This document shows, piece after piece, positions 8,808 through 16,600 of a DNA stretch of 64,000 nt. The position numbers and the translations under genes are program-made. Source of the stretch: Dactylosporangium sp. AC04546 (GTDB lineage Bacteria > Actinomycetota > Actinomycetes > Mycobacteriales > Micromonosporaceae); contig NZ_JAHYSG010000062.1 in NCBI RefSeq assembly GCF_022095675.1, positions 9,150-73,149 on the forward strand, written 5' to 3'. Under the pieces are notes generated by a model, which did not search any database, was not told where the DNA came from, and worked only from the letters and a program-made list of their open reading frames with translations. Position 1 is the first letter of the stretch. Each line of letters opens with the position of its first letter.

Positions 8808-10180
8808 GGTCGCCGCTGTTTCACCGAGGCGGCGGTACCGCTGAAGCCCACCACAGTCGAGAGGTCCTCCGGCGCGCCCGCGCGCAGGGCGGCGACCCCG
8901 GTCAGCACCTCCAGGTCCACGGCCGGCAGGCCGCGCAGCGCCGCCAGGGCGTGGCGCTGCCGGGCCCGGGTCAGCCGCTCCAGCGCCGTCTCGTCCATCC
9001 CGGTCGTGCCCCGGCGGTTGGAGACCACGCCGGGGTCCCCGTGGCCGGTGTGGTCGCGCCCGCGCTGCGGGTTGAAGAGATACTTCTTGCTCAGCATCAG
9101 GTGTACCCCCGACATGCGCGCGTGCGCCTGGAGCAGCAGGTGCAGCGCCGCCACCACCGGGAAGCGCCCGAGGAGCACCCGCAGCCGCTCCGGCGACGCC
9201 TCGTCGAGCCCGCCGGAGATCCCGCACCGCGCCAGCACCAGCTCGGGCAGCGACGGCCGGTCGGCGACCAGGGCCAGCCGCCGCCGCTCGTCGGCCAGCA
9301 GCCCTCCGCCGAGGCGCAGGAGATGCTTGCGGTACTCGTCGTCGGCGGTGCCGAGCAGCAGGTCGCGCTCGATCGACTCCGGGTCGAACGCGCCGCTCGG
9401 CGGCAGGTCGCCGGGCCGCCAGTGCACCGCGAACTGCCGGAAGACGTCCATGAAGTGCCCGGGGGTGAGCCCTTCGGACGGCGGCAGCTTCGCGAAGTCC
9501 GAGTTCAGCCGGCGCATGCCCTCCAGCAGCAGCGTGGCGACGCCGAGCCGGTGCAGCGCGTCGGCCCCGCACGGGTCGACCCCGCCGCCGGCGATCGGCG
9601 CGATGGCCAGGTTGACCGCCCGCTCGAGCGACTCGGACAGCTTGATCAGCTCGAAGAAGCGGACCTCGTCGACGGCCCCGGTGTACGTGCGCAGCAGCCC
9701 GTCGTCGAACACGCTCGGTAACCGGGCCAGGAGCGCGCCGGCCCACCGCACCTCGGTCGGCGGAAGGTTCCATCGCGTCAGCGAGGCGTACGCGTCGCGC
9801 GTCGGATGGCCGGTGCCGCTGTGGTCGGCGAGGCGGGCGAAGTACTCGAGGAACGGGATCGGGCCCGGCCCGAGGCCCACCTCGAAGGCCCGCTCGGGCT
9901 CGTCGCGGTGCGCCGGGCCGGACTCCTGGAAGTGCCGGCCGAGGGCCGCTCCCACCAGCCCCAGCAGCACCAACAGCCGCCGGGTGTCGCCGTCGTCGTA
10001 CCGCTCCGGAGCGTCGAGCTCGCCCGCGAGCACGCCGGCCACGGCCGCGGGGAACGCGCCGGCGGGGGCCCGGCCCGCGAGGATGTCCCGGTTCAGCGCG
10101 GTCATCGGCCCGGCGACCCACCGGTGCACGGCCGCGGTCGGCCCCGCCTCGTCGCCGAGCTCCCGGCGCGCCGTGTCCAT
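8804..10180 (-). CDS. All-helical protein of unknown function, possibly TDO/IDO- or PrnB-like
   Basis: A 458-residue soluble, strongly alpha-helical protein that heads the kinase/P450 operon. I do not recognise it with certainty. Segments such as FRQFAVHWRPGD and QAHARMSGVHLMLSKKYLF, with a Gly/Ser/Thr-rich C-terminus (GFSGTAASVKQRR), recall the helical heme fold of tryptophan/indoleamine dioxygenases and the related PrnB enzymes. The canonical GTGG motif is not intact, so this is only a lead. Its stop overlaps the kinase GTG by 4 bp. An adjacent P450 in the same operon would suit an oxidative small-molecule role; alternatively it may be a sensor or ligand-binding partner for the kinases. Confidence 0.75.
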   Translation of the reverse strand: MDTARRELGDEAGPTAAVHRWVAGPMTALNRDILAGRAPAGAFPAAVAGVLAGELDAPERYDDGDTRRLLVLLGLVGAALGRHFQESGPAHRDEPERAFEVGLGPGPIPFLEYFARLADHSGTGHPTRDAYASLTRWNLPPTEVRWAGALLARLPSVFDDGLLRTYTGAVDEVRFFELIKLSESLERAVNLAIAPIAGGGVDPCGADALHRLGVATLLLEGMRRLNSDFAKLPPSEGLTPGHFMDVFRQFAVHWRPGDLPPSGAFDPESIERDLLLGTADDEYRKHLLRLGGGLLADERRRLALVADRPSLPELVLARCGISGGLDEASPERLRVLLGRFPVVAALHLLLQAHARMSGVHLMLSKKYLFNPQRGRDHTGHGDPGVVSNRRGTTGMDETALERLTRARQRHALAALRGLPAVDLEVLTGVAALRAGAPEDLSTVVGFSGTAASVKQRRP

Positions 10181-10215
10181 GATCCGAAACTAACACGTTC
10201 CGTAGTCGTCGTGGG

Positions 10216-10227
10216 TGACATCTGTCA
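10216..10227. promoter_or_regulatory. Candidate operator TGACATCTGTCA
   Basis: A perfect TGACA-TC-TGTCA inverted repeat in the divergent region between the kinase/P450 operon and the ABC-exporter/two-component operon. Symmetric TGAC/GTCA sites of this sort are plausible targets for NarL-type regulators. The NarL-type regulator encoded 3 kb downstream is the obvious candidate ligand; this is inference. Confidence 0.4.
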
Positions 10228-10308
10228 TTGTCCGGGCGTGAGTGCGCCATCGAAACCGGTGCGCGGCGGCACTGCTGGCGCCTTCGCGTGGGACCCAGAC
10301 TTTCCCGC

Positions 10309-11196
10309 ATGGCTGTTATCGAGGTGAGCGGGCTGAGCCGGCGGTACGGGGACTTCAGCGCCGTGCGGGACGTGTCGTTCAGCGTCGAGCGGGGCGAGCT
10401 GTTCGCGCTGCTCGGCACCAACGGCGCCGGGAAGACCTCCACGCTGGAGCTGGTCGAGGGGCTGGCCCGGCCCAGCGGCGGCAGCGTGCGGATCCTCGGC
10501 CACGACCCGGTCGCCCGGCGCTCCCGGGTGCGCCCGCGGACCGGGGTCATGCTCCAGGACGCCGGCTTCCCCGGCGACCTGACCGTGATCGAGGTGGCCC
10601 GCATGTGGGCCGGCACCCTCACCGCGCCGCGCCCGGTGCCTGAGGCGCTCACCCTGGCCGGGCTCGACTCCCGGGCCGGCGTCCGCGTCCGGCAGCTCTC
10701 CGGCGGCGAGCGGCGCCGGCTCGACCTGGCCCTGGCCATCCTCGGCCGGCCCGAGGTCCTCGTCCTCGACGAGCCGACGACCGGCCTCGACCCGCAGAGC
10801 CGCCGCGACGCCTGGAACCTGCTGCGCGACCTGGTCCGCGACGGCGTCACCGTACTGCTGAGCACGCACTACCTGGAGGAGGCGGAGGAGTTGGCCGACC
10901 GGCTGGCCATCATGCACCGCGGCACGGTCGTCGCCGCCGGGACGGTGCGGGACGTGGTGGCCGCGCACCCCGCGCGCATCTCGTTCGCCGTGCCGTCGGG
11001 CGTATCGCCGCCGCCGCTGCCGGGTACCGCCGCTGTCGAGCGTGGCCGGGTCGTGGTGCAGACCGACGAGCTGCAACCGGCGCTGCTGACATTGCTGACC
11101 TGGGCCGACCGCGGCGGTGTGGCGCTGGCCGGGCTCGACGCCCGCTCGGCGTCGCTCGAAGAGGTCTTCCTGTCGATCGCGGGTGAGCCCCGATGA
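10309..11196 (+). CDS. ABC transporter ATP-binding protein
   Basis: A 295-residue ATPase of the DrrA/CcmA exporter group. Walker A is GTNGAGKTST, the signature is LSGGERRRLDLA, Walker B is VLVLDEPTTGLDPQ and the H-loop is STHYLEEAEELADR. A C-terminal extension of about 80 residues is typical of drug or peptide exporters. The ATG before AVIEVSGLSRRYG is preferred, since this is the usual N-terminus; earlier in-frame starts add only low-complexity sequence. Its stop overlaps the permease ATG (ATGA). With the permease it forms a half-exporter pair that is likely controlled by the DesK/DesR-like pair downstream. Confidence 0.95.
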   Translation: MAVIEVSGLSRRYGDFSAVRDVSFSVERGELFALLGTNGAGKTSTLELVEGLARPSGGSVRILGHDPVARRSRVRPRTGVMLQDAGFPGDLTVIEVARMWAGTLTAPRPVPEALTLAGLDSRAGVRVRQLSGGERRRLDLALAILGRPEVLVLDEPTTGLDPQSRRDAWNLLRDLVRDGVTVLLSTHYLEEAEELADRLAIMHRGTVVAAGTVRDVVAAHPARISFAVPSGVSPPPLPGTAAVERGRVVVQTDELQPALLTLLTWADRGGVALAGLDARSASLEEVFLSIAGEPR

Positions 11197-11939
11197 GGCG
11201 CCTCGTCGCGCTCGGCCGGGCCGAGCTGCTGCTCCTGCTGCGCAACCGGATGGCGCTGTTCAACGCGGCCGTGCTGCCGATCCCGCTCGTCGCGGTGACC
11301 GCCGGCGCCGTCCGCGACGCCGACCCGGGATTCAACGCGCGGCTGGTGTCGGGGATGCTGGCCCTGGTGCTCGTCGCGGTGCTGTACTACAACCTGGTGA
11401 CCACCTTCGTCGCCCGCCGCGAGGAGCTGGTGCTCAAGCGGCTGCGCACCGGCGAGCTCACCGACGCCGAGATCCTGCTCGGCACCGCCGGCCCCTCCCT
11501 GGTCGTGGCGCTGCTGCAGATGGTGCTCTTCGTCGCCGCCGCGGCCGCGTTCCTCGGGCTGCCGGTGCCGGTCAACGCTCCGGTGCTGGTGTTGGGGGTA
11601 CTGGCGGGGGTCGCCGTGTTCGTCGCCCTGGCCGCGGTCAGCGCCGCCTTCACCCGCACCGTGGAGCTGGCCCAGATCACCACGCTGCCGGTGCTCCTCG
11701 TGTGCTTCATCGGCGCTGGTATCGCGGTACCGCTCTCCTCGCTGCCCGATGCCGTGCAGGAGGTGCTGCGGTTCATGCCGCTCACCCCGGCCATGGAGCT
11801 GATGCGCCTCGGCTGGACGGGTCCGTCGTTCGGCGGGGCGCTGCGGTCGTCGCTGGCGCCGGCCGGGCTGCTCGCGGCCTGGACCGTGGTCGCCTGGCTG
11901 GGCGTGCGACGCTGGTTCCGCTGGGAACCCCGCAGGTAG
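11193..11939 (+). CDS. ABC-2 type exporter permease
   Basis: A 248-residue integral membrane protein with six predicted membrane segments (for example AALNAAVLPIPLVAV-type, VLVAVLYYNLV, VVALLQMVLFVAA, LGVLAGVAVFVAL, LPVLLVCFIGAGIAVPL, and a final one before VRRWFRWEPRR). A FMPLTPAMELMRLGW motif near the last loop is characteristic of ABC-2 permeases. It is coupled to the ATPase gene by a 4-bp overlap and followed after 10 bp by the sensor kinase gene. Substrate unknown; lipids, antibiotics or peptides are the usual cargo of this family. Confidence 0.93.
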   Translation: MRRLVALGRAELLLLLRNRMALFNAAVLPIPLVAVTAGAVRDADPGFNARLVSGMLALVLVAVLYYNLVTTFVARREELVLKRLRTGELTDAEILLGTAGPSLVVALLQMVLFVAAAAAFLGLPVPVNAPVLVLGVLAGVAVFVALAAVSAAFTRTVELAQITTLPVLLVCFIGAGIAVPLSSLPDAVQEVLRFMPLTPAMELMRLGWTGPSFGGALRSSLAPAGLLAAWTVVAWLGVRRWFRWEPRR

Positions 11940-11949
11940 GGTCGGTGCG

Positions 11950-13063
11950 GTGCTGACGTGGTGGCGGTCCAAGTCGCAGGCGGAGCGGTTCGAGTTCTAC
12001 ACCCGGGCCAGCTTCTACGGCTACGTCCTCTTCGCCCCGCTGTTCATCGGGTCGTTCGTCAAGGTCGACATCGGCCTCTATCCTGCGCTGACCATCGCCG
12101 CCCTCACCGTCGTGCACACCGTCGTCTGCTTTCTGCTGGTGCGGACCGGTATCGGCCATTATCTCGGCCAGCGACCCCGCCCAGGACCATCAGGCGGACC
12201 GGGCGGGGTTCGCCGTCTACCCCGGCCGCCCGGACGGCCCGGCCTCGGCGGTCCTGCTCGTCCTGGCCGGCTGCTACATCGCCGCGCTGTCCACGACGAT
12301 CCGCCCCCGCTGGTCGGCGGTCGCGATCGTGCTGGCGTGCGGCGTCGCCGTCGCGGCCGGCCAGGGCAACGTGGCGATCGCCCTCGGCGGCATGCTCCTC
12401 GGCGTCGTCTTCGCCTACCGGTCGTCGCTGTGGATGCTCGGCGTCGTCCGCGAGCTGGACCGGGCCCGCCACGTCCAGGCGGGCCTGGCGGTGGCCGAGG
12501 AGCGCCAGCGGTTCGCCCGCGACCTGCACGACGTCGTGGGCCGTACGCTGTCGGTCGTGTCGCTGAAGGCCGAGCTCGCCGCCCAGCTGGCCAAGCGCGG
12601 CCGCACGGAGGCGGTCGACGAGATGCTGGAGGTGCGCCGCATCGCCCAGGACTCCCTGGCCGAGCTCCGCTCGATCGTCGGCGGCTACCGCGCCGCCGGC
12701 CTCCCGGCGGAGCTGGCCGGTGCCCGCGCCCTGCTGGCGTCGGCCGGCATCACGTGCCGGGTGGTGGGCGAGGCGGCCGACCTGCCGGAGCCGGTCCAGG
12801 GCACGCTGGGCTGGGTGGTCCGCGAGGGCACGACGAACCTCCTGCGCCACAGCGAGGCCCGCACGTGCACGGTCACGCTGCGCTGCGCGGCCGCATCGGT
12901 CCTGCTGGAGATGGAGAACGACGGCGCCCCACCGGGCCCGGTACCGTTCGGGGGCGGCCTGATCGGCCTGACGGAGCGCATCACGGCGCTGGGCGGCACG
13001 GTCACGGCCACCCGCCCGTCGGCGGGCCTGTTCCGCCTGTCGGTGGAGCTACCCCTGTCATGA
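11950..13063 (+). pseudogene. DesK/NarL-family sensor kinase with apparent frameshift
   Basis: Read from the GTG at 11950, the first reading frame encodes a typical N-terminus with two membrane helices (SFYGYVLFAPLFIGSF, LTIAALTVVHTVVCFLL) up to about 12170, then becomes Pro/Gly/Arg nonsense. The +1 frame gives two more membrane helices (ASAVLLVLAGCYIAAL, WSAVAIVLACGVAV) and an intact catalytic half: HisKA_3 with ERQRFARDLHDVVGRTLS and an HATPase ending in GGGLIGLTERI. The join lies between about 12122 and 12200. Either a real frameshift or a sequence error is possible; the +1 frame has no start codon before the GTG at 12329. The stop overlaps the response-regulator ATG. Confidence 0.75.
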
Positions 13064-13665
13064 TCCGGATCCTGCTGGCCGACGACGAACACCTGATCCG
13101 CGGCGCCCTGGCGGCGTTACTGTCGCTGGAGGACGACCTGGAGGTGGTGGCCCAGGCGGCGACGGGCAGCGAGGCGCTGTCCCTCGCCCGCGCGCTGCGC
13201 CCCGACGTGGCCGTGCTGGACCTGCAACTGCCGGACCTGGACGGCGTGGCGGTGGCGGGCGTCCTGCACGCGGAGGTCCCGACCTGCCACACGATGATCG
13301 TGACGAGCCACGGCCTGCCGGGCCACCTGAAGCGCGCCCTGACGGGGGGAGTGCGGGGCTTCCTGGCCAAGACGGTCTCGGCGGAAACCCTGGCGACGGT
13401 GGTCCGCACGGTCCACGCGGGCGGCCGGTACGTCGACCCTCAGCTGGCGGCCGAGGCGATCACGGCGGGGGCCTCTCCCTTGACCGCCCGGGAGTCGGAG
13501 GTGCTGTCGCTGGCGGCGGACGGCGCCCCGGTGGAGGAGATCGCCCGCCTTGCCGCGCTGTCGCAGGGCACGGTCCGCAACTACCTGTCGTCGGCGGTGG
13601 GCAAGACCGGCGCGGCGAACCGCCACGAGGCGGCACGGATCGCGAGAAGCCGCGGCTGGATCTGA
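13060..13665 (+). CDS. NarL/DesR-family response regulator
   Basis: A 201-residue regulator: receiver with acidic pocket ADDE, phospho-acceptor Asp54 (VAVLDLQLPDLDG) and Lys (FLAKTV), then a LuxR-type HTH (LTARESEVLSLAADG, ALSQGTVRNYLSSAVGK). The ATG overlaps the kinase stop (ATGA). DesR-like regulators with an adjacent exporter normally control that exporter in response to membrane state or antibiotics, so the ABC pair just upstream is the likely target. It ends 10 bp from the convergent caspase gene with no room for a conventional terminator. Confidence 0.95.
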   Translation: MIRILLADDEHLIRGALAALLSLEDDLEVVAQAATGSEALSLARALRPDVAVLDLQLPDLDGVAVAGVLHAEVPTCHTMIVTSHGLPGHLKRALTGGVRGFLAKTVSAETLATVVRTVHAGGRYVDPQLAAEAITAGASPLTARESEVLSLAADGAPVEEIARLAALSQGTVRNYLSSAVGKTGAANRHEAARIARSRGWI

Positions 13666-13675
13666 CGGGACGGCA

Positions 13676-16600
13676 TCAGCCGGCTTCGTACCACGGTGCG
13701 TCGCCGGGTCGTCCGGTGGTCAACTGCAGGTCCACGCCCGAATAGCCGAGCGCGCGCAGACGTTCGGCGACGTGCTGGAGGGTCCGGCCGAGCCGCTCGA
13801 CTCCGGCCAATAGATGGCTCGCGGGAATCGGTGCGGACGGCGCGATCCACGGCGCGTCGCTGTCAAGATCCTGGCCGAGGAGTATGACCTCGTTCCGGTT
13901 GGCGCGGACCGCGGCCCCCCGGGGTGCTGCTGTCACCACCGTGAAGCCGAACTGACGGAGGCGGTCGGCCACGGCTTGGACGGTCTGGCCGGTCGTTGCC
14001 GCCGCCGTGACGACGTGGCCCCAGGGCACGGGTGCCGATGGGGCGAGCCATGGCTCTTCGCCGTCGAAGTCAGTGCTCACGATCGTCGCGTCGGTTCGGG
14101 TGAGTACCAGCCCGAGGACCTCGGTGGACGCGGTCGCGGAATAGCCGAGTTCGACGAATCGGTCGACGATCGACCGAAGCGTGTGGCTGGTGGCGATCGA
14201 CGCCATCACCAGCCGGCTCGCAGAAACCTCCTCTGCCCGGCTGAGCCATTCGGACCGGTCAGCGAAATCTGGGTCCAGCAGCGCGGCGTCGCTCTCGCTG
14301 AGCGGGCCGATTGGGAGCACGTCACGGTCGACGTCGCAGGTGTAGCCCAGGAACAGCAACCGGTCGAACAGGTCCCGCGCATCTGCCTCGAGCTCGACGG
14401 CGGCGGCGATCAGGTGATGTGCCGGCACGGGCGTCCACGCGTCCCACCACGGTTGGGTGCCGGCGAGGTTGGCGCTGAGCAGCACGTGATCGGCGGTTGA
14501 GAGGTCCACGGAAGGAACATCGAGGAAGCCGAGGCGGCCGAGTCGCTCGGCGACGGACGTCGTGGTCGTTCCGAGTCGGGCGGCACCGACGACCAGACGC
14601 CAGGCCGGCACCCGACCGGTCCGGTCGAACCACGGCTGTCTCGGCACAGGCGGTCTCGACCACGGCAGGTCGAAGTTGACGTCCTGGCTGATGACGAGGG
14701 CGTCGCCGCCGTCGAGGTCGCCGGTGGGCAGGTCGGCGGCGCTGGTGGTGGTGTAGCCGAGGGCGGTGAGCCGGTCGGCGACGGCGTGTGCGGTGGTGCC
14801 GAGCTTCCCGGCGGCGGCGATGAGGTGTTCCGCACCGACCGGCTCGCCCAGCGGCAACCACGGTGGTCGAGTGTCCAGGCCCGCGCTGACCATGGTGGTG
14901 TCGTCGCCGTCGAGGTTGCCGGCGGGGAGGTCGGCGCGGCTCGTGGTGGTGTAGCCGAGGGCGGTGAGCCGGTCGGCAACGGCGTGTGCGGTGGTGCCGA
15001 GCTTCCCGGCGGCGGCGATGACGTGCTCGATGGGAACCTGTTCCGCCGACGGCAGCCAGGGTGCCTGGTTCGTCAGCCCGACAGCGATGAGGGCGAAGTC
15101 GTCGCGGCTGACGACGTGGTCGGAGTAGGCGGCGCCGGCGGTGGTGTAGCCGAGGGCGGTGAGCCGGTCGGCGACGGCGTGTGCGGTGGTGCCGAGCTTC
15201 CCGGCGGCGGCGATGACCAGTTCGGCCGGGACCGGTTCGTCGTTGCCGAGACACGGCGGGATCAGCCACGGACGTTCGTGGGAGGAGTCGTCGGCGAGGA
15301 TCTCGATGTCCGCCCGGCCGAGGGTCTCCACCGGCAGGTGTTCGACACGATCGGGAACGGCGTAGCCGAGGTCTGCAAGTCGTTCGCCCACGGCGTGGAC
15401 GCTCCAGTTGAGTCGAATCGCTGCCGTGAGCAGCCGGTCGAACGTCACCGGTTCGTCTGTGCGCGGTCCCCGCCACGGGCCGGATGGACTGTTGCGCAGG
15501 GCATCGGGGTCGCCCGCCGTGAGGGGGTCGGCCGCCAACAGGATCGCGTCGCTGGGTCTGGCCGGCACCACCCGCGTTTCCGGGGCCACCGTCAGCGCGT
15601 GCGCAAGTCCGCCCGCCGCCGCCCACGAGGTCGCCCGCCACTGCGCCAGCGGCCCATGGGCGTGGAGCGAAGCGAACTGCCTCGGCCGGTCGACCCCCCA
15701 CAACCCGATCGGGAGCCACTCCGTTTCCTGGTCGGGCGGGAAGCAGCCCGCGATACGCAGGGCGTCGCTGTCGTCGCCCGGCCAGCGCTCCCAGCCGGCG
15801 GCCAGCGCGGCGGCGAACACGGCGTCGGCGACGCCCGGCGTCTTGTTGACCAGGCGCGACAACCATTGGTGCGAGAAGACCGGGTTGTCGGGGGCGGCGG
15901 CGACCGGGACGGCGGCCATCAGCAGGCCCAGCACGTCATCGAGGCGGAAGTTCAGGATGCGGTTGCGGTCCACGCTCAGCGGCGGCGCAAGATGCCCACG
16001 CAGGTCCACAGCAGCCCCGTACGGCCCTTCCTGGAGCCAGATGCCGTCGACCAGGACGGCGCCCTTGGCGTCGTACCACCAGACGCTGCCCCCGGCTGGG
16101 CCCCAGGCCACCACCGCGTCGGGCGGCTCGGAGGACGGCGTCGGCTGGTAGTCCGACATCCCCAACGGCGCCGACGCCGCCAGGTCGCCGGCGGGCCAAT
16201 GCAGTTGCGTGGTGCCGTCGTCCGCGCTCGTGGCGAACTGGGCGACCCACAGCAGCCGGCGGAGGACGGCGACGCAGGACAGGGGATTGACGGTCTTGCG
16301 GAGGTAGAGCCGGACGCGGGTGCCCGCCTTCGTGCCGGGGCCGTGGTTGACCATCCGGAAGAGCGTGCCCGGACCGGCGATCGTCACCGTCAGCCGGTCG
16401 CCCAGCCGGCCGGTGCGGTCGAAGCGGCACGTGTCCACGGAGATCTCGTCGGCCAGCATGAAGTAGCTGAGCACGCCGATGCCGAAGCGGCTGTTCGGGT
16501 AGAGGCCGACCGGTGGGTCCAGGCGGGCCCACGCGGACTGCTCCTCCAGGAAGTCCGGCAGGTCGGCGAACCGCACCCCGGAGTGCGAGAAGACCTCTGA

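Noticed and set aside
8808..10865. Upstream extension that would fuse the PAS kinase into a 1070-residue protein
   Set aside because: The extra part is the out-of-frame shadow of the helical unknown gene; a GTG overlapping that gene's stop gives a normal kinase start.
14744..15216. CRISPR-like spacing of about 195 bp repeats
   Set aside because: The repeats and the material between them are one continuous coding frame of helical repeats; periods are multiples of three.
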